NCBI RefSeq assembly: GCF_900143545.1
Contig: NZ_FREV01000004.1
Coordinates: 186,001-250,000, forward strand
DNA: 64,000 bases
Source of the DNA: Loktanella sp. Alg231-35
Lineage (GTDB): Bacteria; Pseudomonadota; Alphaproteobacteria; Rhodobacterales; Rhodobacteraceae
Reading direction: 5' to 3'
The position numbers were made by a program, and so were the translations under genes. The notes beneath the pieces were generated by a model that made no database searches, had not been told where the DNA came from, and saw only the letters and a program-made list of their open reading frames with translations. This document shows positions 56,520-64,000 of the stretch, piece after piece (positions within the stretch are counted from its first letter, which is position 1; each line of letters opens with the position of its first letter).

Positions 56520-57161
56520 ATGAAATTCTTGCGCCAATTCGCCGCCCGCATTGTCGGCCAATCCATTCGCATCTTTGCCCGCGCCATCACCGCCGTGCGC
56601 GCCGACTGGAAAGGGATCGAACCGGTCCCGCGCCAACGGGTCTATTTCGCCAATCACACCAGCAACGCCGATATGCCGATGATCTGGTCAGTGCTGCCCC
56701 CATCAATGCGGCGCACGGTGCGCCCGGTGGCTGCGGCAGATTACTGGCTGAAAAACAAGGTCCGCGCTTTTGTCGGCCCCGAGGTTTTCAACTGCGTCCT
56801 TGTTGATCGCAGGCCAGAGGTCAAAGACAAGCCGATGGACAAGATCATCGCGGCCCTTGACGAAGGCGCGTCGCTGATCATCTTCCCCGAAGGCAACCGC
56901 AACATGACCGACGACCCGCTGCTGCCATTCAAGGCAGGCCTTTACAACATGGGGATCGCCCGGCCAGAGGTCGATCTGGTCCCCACCTGGGTCGCCAACC
57001 TGACCGAGATCATGCCCAAAGGCGAGATCATCCCCCTGCCCCTCATTTGCACCGTCACCTTTGGCGAGCCGATCCATGTGAAGGACGGCGAAAGCAAGGA
57101 TGATTTCCTCAAGCGCGCCTCGGACGCTTTGCTGGCGCAACGGCCGGAGGTGCGGTCATGA
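56520..57161 (+). CDS. 1-acyl-sn-glycerol-3-phosphate acyltransferase-type protein
   Basis: A 213-residue PlsC-type acyltransferase. The catalytic HX4D is NHTSNAD (His46, Asp51), and the acyl-acceptor FPEGNRNMTDDPLLPFKAG follows. It would acylate lysophosphatidic acid or another lipid. The stop overlaps the next start by four bases, so it is coupled to the CdsA-like gene. The ribosome-binding site is weak. Confidence 0.9.
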   Translation: MKFLRQFAARIVGQSIRIFARAITAVRADWKGIEPVPRQRVYFANHTSNADMPMIWSVLPPSMRRTVRPVAAADYWLKNKVRAFVGPEVFNCVLVDRRPEVKDKPMDKIIAALDEGASLIIFPEGNRNMTDDPLLPFKAGLYNMGIARPEVDLVPTWVANLTEIMPKGEIIPLPLICTVTFGEPIHVKDGESKDDFLKRASDALLAQRPEVRS

Positions 57162-58099
57162 ACAGTACAATGACCGATATTCTGTTACTGGCTTTCGGCA
57201 GTTTTGGAATTCTGATCGCCCTGACCTTTGTGGGCGAGGTGTTGCGCGCCCGTGAAGAGCCCGGTTTCAACAACCCGGTGCTCGATACCTATATGACCCG
57301 CGTGCAAAGCTGGTGGGGCATGGTCGCCTTTATCGGCATAGCACTTCTGCTGGGAAAACCCGGCGTGATGGTTCTCTTTGGTTTTGCTTCCTTTGCGGCG
57401 CTGCGCGAGTTCCTGACATTGACCACCAAGGCGCAGGCCGATCACCTGTCGCTGGCGCTCGCTTTCTTTGTGGTGCTGCCACTACAGTATGTCTTTGTGG
57501 GCATGGAGTGGGCGGGGCTCTTTACCGTGCTGATCCCAGTCTATGCCTTCCTCTTCCTGCCCATGGTGTCCGCACTACGCGGCAATCCAGACAAATTTCT
57601 GGTCCGTGTGGCCGAAACGCAATGGGCGCTGATGATCGCGGTCTATTGCGTCAGCCACGTACCGGCCCTCATGTCGGTCGAAATTGACGGATATGGCGAC
57701 CGGTCGCTGCTGCTAATCGCATTTCTGGTCATGGTGGTACAGCTTGGCGACTTGCTCGAGTACTTCTTTGGTCGCCGCATCGGGCGCACCCGCATCGCCC
57801 CCGGTCTGTCACCCAAAACATGGGAAGGTGTGCTGCTTGGGGTTGCCAGTGCGATGATCATCGGGGCCATGCTGAACTGGATCACGCCCTTCGGGCTGAT
57901 CGGTGCCGCACTGATGGCCGGAGTGGCATCACTGGTGGGGATGTTGGGCAATCTGGTGGTCGCTGCGATCAAGCGTGACCGGGGCGTCAAGGACTGGTCG
58001 CATCTGATCCCCGGTCAGGGTGGCTTTGTTGATCAACTTGACAGTGTGATCTTTGCCGCCCCGATCTTTTATATGCTCACGGTCTATTTCTACACCTGA
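57158..58099 (+). CDS. Phosphatidate cytidylyltransferase-like protein (CdsA family)
   Basis: A 313-residue integral membrane protein with about eight helices. The signature SPKTWEGVLLG and the terminal IKRDRGVKDWSHLIPGQGGFVDQLDS match the CDP-alcohol/CdsA motif, with the canonical HGG as QGG. It would make CDP-diacylglycerol. The pairing with PlsC and PspA suggests a second, membrane-stress-related copy rather than the housekeeping one. Its 3' end overlaps the converging glycosyltransferase gene by ten bases. Confidence 0.88.
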   Translation: MNSTMTDILLLAFGSFGILIALTFVGEVLRAREEPGFNNPVLDTYMTRVQSWWGMVAFIGIALLLGKPGVMVLFGFASFAALREFLTLTTKAQADHLSLALAFFVVLPLQYVFVGMEWAGLFTVLIPVYAFLFLPMVSALRGNPDKFLVRVAETQWALMIAVYCVSHVPALMSVEIDGYGDRSLLLIAFLVMVVQLGDLLEYFFGRRIGRTRIAPGLSPKTWEGVLLGVASAMIIGAMLNWITPFGLIGAALMAGVASLVGMLGNLVVAAIKRDRGVKDWSHLIPGQGGFVDQLDSVIFAAPIFYMLTVYFYT

Positions 58100-58845
58100 C
58101 GGCGACCTGCAAACTGATGCAGCTTCGACAGGTTCTTGGCCACAAGCGTGCCGACCCCGCCGACCTGATGCCGCTTAATGGCCCGGTAATCTTCACGGCT
58201 CTTACGCAGCATCTGGGCAAAGGATCGGTTGCTGACGCCGCCCATCTTCATACGCACCAGAACATGGGGCAAGTAGGACAACCGCACCTGCCCAGTGGTT
58301 AGATAGCGCAACATCGCGTCGTAATCGCCCGAGATCCGATAGCTGGTGTCATAAAGTCCCGCCCGCTCAAAGACCGCCCGACGCAGATAGAGCGTCGGGT
58401 GTGGGGGCATCCAACCACGCTTTAGCAAGGCAGGTTCAAACGCGCCTGCACGCCAATGCCGGACCACGCGGTTAGGGTCATCGCGGGCGACATATTGCAA
58501 ATCACCATACACACCATCAACCGCCGGGTCGGCAAAAGCCTTTGCAATCATTGCCAACACGTCCGGGTCCGCCAATTGGTCGTCAGCATGCAGCACGCCA
58601 ACCACATCGCCCATTGCACGGGAAATTCCCTGATTGATTGCATCATAGATGCCTGTGTCAGGTGTTGATTGCAGTGCCATCGCAGGGTGCCCCGCCAAGG
58701 TCAGATAGGCCAACGTGCCATCCGTTGACCCGCCATCCTGCACCACGTGTTCAACATTTGTTTGCGATTGCTCTGCAAGACTTTGCAACATGTCGGGCAA
58801 GGTGGCCCGGCCATTCATCACTGCGGTAACAATGGAAATCTTCAT
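58090..58845 (-). CDS. Glycosyltransferase family 2 protein
   Basis: A 251-residue cytosolic GT-A-type glycosyltransferase. MKISIVTAVMNGRATLPDMLQSL is the nucleotide-binding start; the metal site is VVGVLHADDQLADP (DxD-type), and the acceptor region includes PHPTLYLRRAVFERAGLYDTSY. It adds a sugar in the surface-polysaccharide cluster. It overlaps the next gene by four bases. Confidence 0.88.
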   Translation of the reverse strand: MKISIVTAVMNGRATLPDMLQSLAEQSQTNVEHVVQDGGSTDGTLAYLTLAGHPAMALQSTPDTGIYDAINQGISRAMGDVVGVLHADDQLADPDVLAMIAKAFADPAVDGVYGDLQYVARDDPNRVVRHWRAGAFEPALLKRGWMPPHPTLYLRRAVFERAGLYDTSYRISGDYDAMLRYLTTGQVRLSYLPHVLVRMKMGGVSNRSFAQMLRKSREDYRAIKRHQVGGVGTLVAKNLSKLHQFAGRRQV

Positions 58846-59750
58846 GCGGCCGCTTTCGACAGGTGTTTGTGGAGGATGTTTAGCTCAACGCCCAACACAT
58901 GGCGGATTGCCACCTCTGGTCCGGCACCGGTCTCGGCGATGTAGCGCAAAACTTCTGCAAGTTTGGCATCTACCAGATAGCGATACCAAAACCCCTGCAA
59001 GACATGGAATGCGCGCGCTTGGGGCCCATCCAGAAACCCAAAACGCAACACGTAGCGATAGAAGAAATAAAGCCCTGCCCTGAAACCGGCCGGCAACCGC
59101 CCGTAGACCCGGACCTTGAGCCATCTTTTCAGACCGCCCTGCTGCGGGTCAGAGGTGTTTGGCAACAGATCATAGCGCGCATTCAGGATATCGATCACCT
59201 CGCGACTGGCATAGCGGTTGTGCTTGGCAATCCACCAGTCTAGCGGGTTTTTATTGTCGTCGATCAACTCACCTTTCAGCACCGATGTGGGGCCTTTGAC
59301 AACGATATGTTCGTCCATCCAACGATCTTCGCAACGACCCGCACCATTGCGAAAAAGCCGCATGACCCGAACCGGAAACACCCCGCCAAACCGCACAGGT
59401 TGCCCCATGAACCAAATGCGCCTGCGCAAATAAAGACCCGCAACATCCGGCAACCCCGTCGCAATCTCGGCGGCCAGCTCAGGCGTCAACACCTCATCGG
59501 CATCCAGCCGCAACACCCAACCGGATGCACCTGCGATCTGGCCCAATGCCCAGTTGAACTGTGCGGCATGGGTGGTCCAAGTGTGGGTCAACACTGTGGC
59601 CCCGGCAGATTTGGCAAGAACCACCGTGTCATCAGCTGACCCGCTATCCACAACCAGCACGCGCGTCGCGACATCACGGACCGAGGCAATCGCACGGCTG
59701 ATATGCCGCGCCTCATTCCGGGTCAGGATAATCACTGTCAGATCTGTCAT
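58842..59750 (-). CDS. Glycosyltransferase family 2 protein
   Basis: A 302-residue GT2 enzyme. LTVIILTRNEARHISRAIASV and LVVDSGSADDTV open the fold; LRLDADEVLTPELA is the DxD motif. The C-terminal YFFYRYVLRFGFLDGPQARAFHVLQGFWYRYL resembles the KdtX/WaaE-like and colanic acid GT2 branch. It overlaps its neighbours by four bases on both sides. Confidence 0.88.
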   Translation of the reverse strand: MTDLTVIILTRNEARHISRAIASVRDVATRVLVVDSGSADDTVVLAKSAGATVLTHTWTTHAAQFNWALGQIAGASGWVLRLDADEVLTPELAAEIATGLPDVAGLYLRRRIWFMGQPVRFGGVFPVRVMRLFRNGAGRCEDRWMDEHIVVKGPTSVLKGELIDDNKNPLDWWIAKHNRYASREVIDILNARYDLLPNTSDPQQGGLKRWLKVRVYGRLPAGFRAGLYFFYRYVLRFGFLDGPQARAFHVLQGFWYRYLVDAKLAEVLRYIAETGAGPEVAIRHVLGVELNILHKHLSKAAA

Positions 59751-60289
59751 TTTGCGGATCTCACCTGCATCGGATTGCCCGCACCAATATGACCCGGCGC
59801 AAGATCACGCATCGCGACGCCGCGCGCACCAAGCACCGCACCCGCCCCGATCTGTACGCCCGGCCCGACAAAGGCGTCTGCACAAATCCAAGCGTCTTCG
59901 CCAATCACAATCGCCGCGCGGATCAGCGGCCTTGCCGGTTCACGCCACGCATGGGTTCCGGCGCAAAGATGGGCGTTTTGGGACACCGTGGCACGTGCGC
60001 CAATCTCGATTCGGCCCAGCGCATAAAGGATCGCGCGGTCCCCAATGGCCGCGTGATCGCCAATCTGCAGATGCCACGGCACGGCGATGCGCGTGCTGGG
60101 ATAGACGTGCACCTCTGCGCCAATCTGCGCACCAAAGCGGCGCAGCAACCAGCGACGCCAACCCCACAGCGGGCGCGGGCTCAGCCCGAATAGTGGATAT
60201 GCCAGCGCCCACAGCGCACGCCCCAGCTTTTCGCGGTGGCTCCAGCTTGTAGCGGCACGGTTGGCGGTGACATCAACGGGAGCGGTCAT
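59747..60289 (-). CDS. WcaF-type colanic-acid-like O-acetyltransferase
   Basis: A 180-residue left-handed beta-helix (hexapeptide-repeat) acyltransferase. The N-terminus TSWSHREKLGRALWALAYPLFGLSPRPLWGWRRWLLRRFGA is the membrane-associated WcaF-like opening, then repeating GAQIGAEVHVYPSTRIAVP and VVIGEDAWICADAFVGPGVQIGAGAVLGARG-type hexapeptides with active-site His in AHLCAGTHAW. The start at 60289 overlaps the glycosyltransferase stop (ATGA). It adds acetyl groups to the polysaccharide. Confidence 0.85.
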   Translation of the reverse strand: MTAPVDVTANRAATSWSHREKLGRALWALAYPLFGLSPRPLWGWRRWLLRRFGAQIGAEVHVYPSTRIAVPWHLQIGDHAAIGDRAILYALGRIEIGARATVSQNAHLCAGTHAWREPARPLIRAAIVIGEDAWICADAFVGPGVQIGAGAVLGARGVAMRDLAPGHIGAGNPMQVRSAK

Positions 60290-61422
60290 GCAGGCACCTG
60301 TGCAGGTGCGCCATGACAAAGCTCTGTGTAGAGATCGGCAAAGGCATCCACCATCGCGGCAGGCGAGAAATCCCGCGCCATCCACGCCCGACCGCGGGCA
60401 CCCATTGCAGGCAAATCCATTTGCGCAAGTTGGGTGATTGTTGATGTCAGATCGTCATGGTCAAGATCAATGCACCTACCACAGCCAACCCTTTCAACAT
60501 CCTGCCATGGCGTGTCTGTCGTTGTGATCACCGGTAGGCCATGGGCCAAGGCCTCGGCCACTGCGATGCCAAAATTCTCGGAATGCGATGGCAGGACAAA
60601 CAGATCGGCACGGGCAAAGGCCATGGCTTTTGCAGCACCCCCTACATGGCCATGCAGGGTGACACGTCCGTTCAACCGTTTTGCGGATTTACGCAGCTTA
60701 GCCACATAATCCGCATCACCTGTCCCAAAGATATCCAGCACGAAACCACTTGGCAGGCGTTCCATCGCGTCAAAAAGGTAGGCGAGCCCCTTTTTGGGGT
60801 GTAGCCGTCCCAAAAAGAGCAGCCGGCAACGTGTGTTAGCTGATGGTTCACGGTCAACAACGGGCGGCATATCAACCGCATTGGAGATCTCAACCGACCT
60901 GACACCTGCCAATTGACGGATGCTGGCCGCCGCCTCGCTGGGCGCGGTCACATGCAAAACGGTGTCACGCGGGCGGATCAGATTGGCAACACGTGCAAAC
61001 ATCCGTTTGGTCGCGCGGCGCGGGGCATCTTCCCACTCAGCGGTGCCCTGCAGGGCACCGCGCGGCGACCAGACTAGGGGTTTATCCAAAAGCCGCGCCA
61101 ACATCAGCGTCGGCAATGTGGGCATGTTGTAAGTGGCGGTCAAATGCACAACATCGGCCCAGGCGACCGCTGCAGGCAACCGCGCCAGCAACCCCGGCGC
61201 GATTGCATGGCCCGCCAAGCGCCGCGTGCAGGTGACAGGATAAGGCAGACGAACCGGGGCAACCCGATCGCGCAGCGCGGGGCTGGCCGCATCCGTGCTC
61301 AGCACACGCAGTTCGAAGCCGGGCCGCGCGGCGATCCCGTCGCAGATCGCCTTGGTCGACCAGATCGGCCCACCCCAATGGGTCGCAGGAAAGAATGACG
61401 GGGTGATGTGCAAGACCTTCAT
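60286..61422 (-). CDS. Glycosyltransferase family 4 protein
   Basis: A 378-residue GT-B-type glycosyltransferase. MKVLHITPSFFPATHWGGPIWST is the acceptor-domain start; the donor-binding half has LLFLGRLHPKKGLAYLFDAMERL and the EX7E-like region SHSENFGIAVAEALAHGLPVITTTDTPW. It transfers an activated sugar in the polysaccharide cluster. It overlaps its neighbours by four bases on either side. Confidence 0.9.
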   Translation of the reverse strand: MKVLHITPSFFPATHWGGPIWSTKAICDGIAARPGFELRVLSTDAASPALRDRVAPVRLPYPVTCTRRLAGHAIAPGLLARLPAAVAWADVVHLTATYNMPTLPTLMLARLLDKPLVWSPRGALQGTAEWEDAPRRATKRMFARVANLIRPRDTVLHVTAPSEAAASIRQLAGVRSVEISNAVDMPPVVDREPSANTRCRLLFLGRLHPKKGLAYLFDAMERLPSGFVLDIFGTGDADYVAKLRKSAKRLNGRVTLHGHVGGAAKAMAFARADLFVLPSHSENFGIAVAEALAHGLPVITTTDTPWQDVERVGCGRCIDLDHDDLTSTITQLAQMDLPAMGARGRAWMARDFSPAAMVDAFADLYTELCHGAPAQVPA

Positions 61423-61947
61423 GCCGCCACCTGCGCCACGTCACGCTGTCCGATGATCCGCGCTGGATTACCAGCCACAATTGCGCCCGCGCCGGCCACA
61501 GCATTGGCCCCGATATGCTGGCACTGCGGCAGGATCACTGCGCGCATCCCGATCCACGGTCTTGGGCAGGACCGCCGGTTTAGAACGCGGGTCCAGCCCA
61601 TGATCATGGGTATAGAGCACAGCACCTTCAGAGATCAGCACATCTTCGGCAATCCGCAGATCTCCTGTGAAATCCAGATGCACATCAAGGTTGATCTGAA
61701 CCCGGTTCGCAATCTCCAACACGCCGGTCTGTTCTTCCGACGACGCATGAACACCGCGCCAAAAGTAGCACCCAGACCCGATCCGCACATTCCCCGGCGG
61801 GGCAAAGGACACACCTGCCTGCATGACCGACCCCGACCCCAGCGCCCCTAGTGTCGCGCAGTGCAGCCGCGTGGCAAGACGCGTGCCGATCCGCCGCAGC
61901 ACTGCCTTGGTGGCACGCAGGCCAAAGTGAATGGCTTTAGACAGCAT
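61419..61947 (-). pseudogene. Frameshifted hexapeptide acyltransferase
   Basis: An acyltransferase of the left-handed beta-helix type split between two frames. The first reads GSVMQAGVSFAPPGNVRIGSG, YFWRGVHASSEEQTGV and EGAVLYTHDHGLDPRSKPA, then LPKT before running into nonsense. The other frame resumes at WIGMRAVILPQCQHIGANAV and ends GNPARIIGQRDVAQVAA. Restoring two bases (TG in a GTGTGG context near 61555) would rejoin them as LPKTVWIGMRAV. GGAG precedes the ATG at 61947. Whether this is a real mutation or an assembly error cannot be told from this sequence alone. Confidence 0.8.
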
Positions 61948-63280
61948 GGCCATATCTCCAGTTTTCATGAACAAGACCCGCCGAATGAAACCGCGGCACA
62001 AAGAGGGCCAGCATCAGCGCAAGGATCATCGCTTGTGCTACGGCCCCAACAACAAAGGCGCTAAAGGATGATTGCAGGGTGGCCTGCACGAAGGGGTAGA
62101 GCAGCAGCGGATAGAACCAAAACGCCCCATGACGCCGGACCATGGGGGACGCGAGCAACAGCACCTCGCCCTTGCGGCAAAGCCAGCCCAATGCAAACCC
62201 CACAGCCATCCCGGCCCAGCCAAAATTGATGTAGGCTTCACCTGGGCCGGTCACGTTGAACGCGCCGCCAGTGTCGACCCCCATGACATCGCGCTTAAAA
62301 AACACGCCAAGATCGATGGCAGGTTTGTCCAGCCAGATCGCGCGGGGCACCCAGCCAAAGCTCCACCAGCCGTAACTTTCGCCCAGCAGATACATCGAGG
62401 GCGTGACGCGGTCGGTGACCATGACGGCGGCATTGATATCCAGAAAATAAGTTGATCCCACGATCTGATACATCAACCCAGTGTTCTGCCCGCGCAAGGC
62501 CGTCATATAAGCAGAGGTCAGCAGGACACCTATTGCCGCGATACCGATACACAACACCGCACGCGCACCGATGCGCCCGCCCAGAATGGTAAAGGTCGCG
62601 ATGGCAAAGACCAGCAGCTCGACCAGTTCAAACCGGTCGCCGGATATCAGCGCGATCAGCACCACGAGGGCCGCAAGCAAAGCGGCTTGCAGCAACAGAT
62701 AACGACGGCGCAAGACCAACCCCTGCCCGAGTAGCAATACAAACGCGAATTTGGGCACGACGAACAGGGTCTTGATCCCGGCCAGCGTTGCGCCAACTCC
62801 GTTGCTGTTCAAATTGATCTGCTTGGCCGTATTCAACTGGGTCAGCACATCAAGCGACACAGCATCCGCCCCACGCGCCCGGATCAAAAGCATGATGGTC
62901 ACGGCAGCGACCGCAAAGGCCGCCACAAAAAGCCAACCCTGTCGCACCAGACCCACAGCGATCAATTGCGCATCGGCGATGTGGGGCTGTGTATGCACAG
63001 GGCGCACAGCACAGCGATAGCCAAGACAAAGCAACAGGATGAACCCGGCAAGATAAAGCGCGCCCACCATCTGCGCGCCGGGGGTTGTCACAAACCGGGT
63101 GTAGAACGCCCATTCCGGCACGGTACTGTAGACGGCGACTTTGATCAGGAAACCGAAGCCCGCGAAATAGGCCAGCAAGTGCATGGGCGATACAACTGAG
63201 ACCATCCCATAGCGTCGTCCCATCCACAGGGGCAATCCGGTGCAAAAAGCGGCCAGAGTGATAATTAGGAAATCTTCCAT
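61937..63280 (-). CDS. O-antigen/exopolysaccharide polymerase-like membrane protein
   Basis: A 447-residue, highly hydrophobic protein with about 11-12 predicted membrane helices (for example FLIITLAAFCTGLPLWMG, VVLIALISGDRFELVELLVFA). A large periplasmic loop contains FKRDVMGVDTGGAFNVTGPG before a helix. This is the size and layout of Wzy-type polymerases or oligosaccharide repeat unit polymerases. The start at 63280 (MEDFLIITLAAF) is the natural membrane-protein start; the frame to 63352 would add a non-hydrophobic extension. It overlaps the flippase gene by 16 bases. Confidence 0.8.
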   Translation of the reverse strand: MEDFLIITLAAFCTGLPLWMGRRYGMVSVVSPMHLLAYFAGFGFLIKVAVYSTVPEWAFYTRFVTTPGAQMVGALYLAGFILLLCLGYRCAVRPVHTQPHIADAQLIAVGLVRQGWLFVAAFAVAAVTIMLLIRARGADAVSLDVLTQLNTAKQINLNSNGVGATLAGIKTLFVVPKFAFVLLLGQGLVLRRRYLLLQAALLAALVVLIALISGDRFELVELLVFAIATFTILGGRIGARAVLCIGIAAIGVLLTSAYMTALRGQNTGLMYQIVGSTYFLDINAAVMVTDRVTPSMYLLGESYGWWSFGWVPRAIWLDKPAIDLGVFFKRDVMGVDTGGAFNVTGPGEAYINFGWAGMAVGFALGWLCRKGEVLLLASPMVRRHGAFWFYPLLLYPFVQATLQSSFSAFVVGAVAQAMILALMLALFVPRFHSAGLVHENWRYGHAV

Positions 63281-64000
63281 CGCGCGACCCTGCCCCGCAG
63301 AAGCGATCCCGCCGACGTATCTACGGCGACACAACGGCGCAAAGCCCACCACAGTGCGACACTGCCGATACTAGTGGCCCCCACATAGATCGCCGCATTG
63401 GCAACGGCGGTCAGAGCCGAACCAAATGCAAAGGCCGCCACCAGATATAGCCCAACCATCGCAAGCCGCGCCAAAGCCGCGTAGCGCGCGAACCCGCACA
63501 GCGTGGCAACCGTGAAGCCCGATGCAAACCAGACCTGCACGAACCCACCCAAAGCCAAAAGCGCCAAAACGCCTTGGCCGAAATGCAGATGGGCTGGTCC
63601 AAAGGCAAGCGGCGCCAATGCTAGCCCCAATATGGTCACGGCAAAGATGGCCCCCCCAGACAGGATAGCAATGCGGTTGCCTGCGGCACTGGCGCGCTGC
63701 AAGGCCAGCATATCGCCCGCACCAAAGGCGGCAGAGATCGGTGCGGCGCTCACCCATGTGGCGACAGTGACAGGCAAAGCAATAAGGTTGGCCAGACGAC
63801 GCAGGACGGCATAAAGCCCGAAGACTTCTGGCGGTAGAAACAGCCCGCCGACGATCAAATCGGCCTGCGCCACCCCGACACCCAGCACAGACGCGCCCCA
63901 AAGTGAGCCCACGTCCTTGGACCACGCCGCATCATCCGCCTCTCTCGGCGGCAGGGTGACCCAAAGCATCGCAGCGCAGGCAACCAGCCCCATCGTTAGC
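63265..64000 (-). CDS. Polysaccharide flippase-like protein (Wzx/MATE type), partial
   Basis: The C-terminal ~240 residues of a membrane protein that runs past the right edge. Helices such as VTLPPREADD (loop) then VLGVGVAQADLIVGGLFLPPEVFGLYAVLRRLANLIALPVTVATWVSAAPISAAFG match the second half of Wzx-type lipid-linked-oligosaccharide flippases, including the conserved GVGVAQADLIVGGLFL helix start. It exports repeat units in the same cluster. The N-terminal half is not in the window. Confidence 0.82.
   Translation of the reverse strand, partial: LTMGLVACAAMLWVTLPPREADDAAWSKDVGSLWGASVLGVGVAQADLIVGGLFLPPEVFGLYAVLRRLANLIALPVTVATWVSAAPISAAFGAGDMLALQRASAAGNRIAILSGGAIFAVTILGLALAPLAFGPAHLHFGQGVLALLALGGFVQVWFASGFTVATLCGFARYAALARLAMVGLYLVAAFAFGSALTAVANAAIYVGATSIGSVALWWALRRCVAVDTSAGSLLRGRVARWKIS

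Overview
The window looks like chromosomal DNA of a marine alphaproteobacterium of the Roseobacter group (Rhodobacteraceae). The support is GC-rich coding DNA, gene orders typical of that family (miaB-phoH-ybeY-corC-lnt, ihfB-lapA-trpF-trpB, irr beside fabA-fabB-fabI), and a SAM/SAH-type riboswitch in front of metK, a class known from Rhodobacterales. The genus cannot be fixed from the sequence alone. No tRNA, rRNA, CRISPR array, prophage or complete insertion sequence was seen.

Layout. 1-4 kb: a partial beta-keto-acid cleavage enzyme, an acetyltransferase, an aldo/keto reductase, an MFS transporter and a small outer-membrane protein. 4.2-10.4 kb: metG followed by a cell-surface sugar cluster (CMP-sugar synthetase, nonulosonate synthase, two glycosyltransferase-type genes) with a tyrosine-phosphatase gene in the middle on the other strand. 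10.5-12.5 kb: a graveyard with a shrunken radical-SAM gene still coupled to an intact DUF4130 partner, a lipoprotein, and a collapsed AbrB-Doc toxin-antitoxin pair. 12.5-25.5 kb: housekeeping genes (ychF, trpA, lldD-like, rplY, pth, trpB, trpF, lapA, ihfB) and, at 21.1-22.7 kb, two secreted PepSY proteins with extreme Asp/Glu tails next to a membrane-anchored LuxR-type regulator. 25.5-32.4 kb: a decayed SDR gene, rpsA, then three accessory genes wedged between rpsA and cmk-aroA. 32.5-40.7 kb: trmB, metK with its riboswitch, lnt, corC, ybeY, phoH, miaB. 40.8-42.7 kb: a RAYT-like (REP-associated transposase) gene that has lost its catalytic residues, beside irr. 42.8-45.4 kb: fabA-fabB-fabI. 46-50.4 kb: five overlapping catabolic/hydrolase genes. 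50.5-54.6 kb: transporter, alcohol dehydrogenase, acetyltransferase, enolase-superfamily enzyme. 54.7-58.1 kb: a TetR regulator, two operator palindromes and a PspA / YiaA-like / PlsC / CdsA-like membrane-maintenance block. 58.1-64 kb: an exopolysaccharide or O-antigen cluster on the minus strand (glycosyltransferases, acyltransferases, polymerase, flippase), with one acyltransferase frameshifted.

The feature that ties the window together is a set of short palindromic repeats in two families (26-bp family A at 1162, 34047, 42207 and 52869; family B, opening with GTAG, at 39377 and 54591). All six copies lie within four bases of a stop codon, and in three cases the stop codon is inside the repeat. 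One family A copy lies 51 bases upstream of the RAYT-like gene. Together they suggest a REP/RAYT system in which the transposase is now catalytically dead, or domesticated, while the repeats persist as 3'-end elements.
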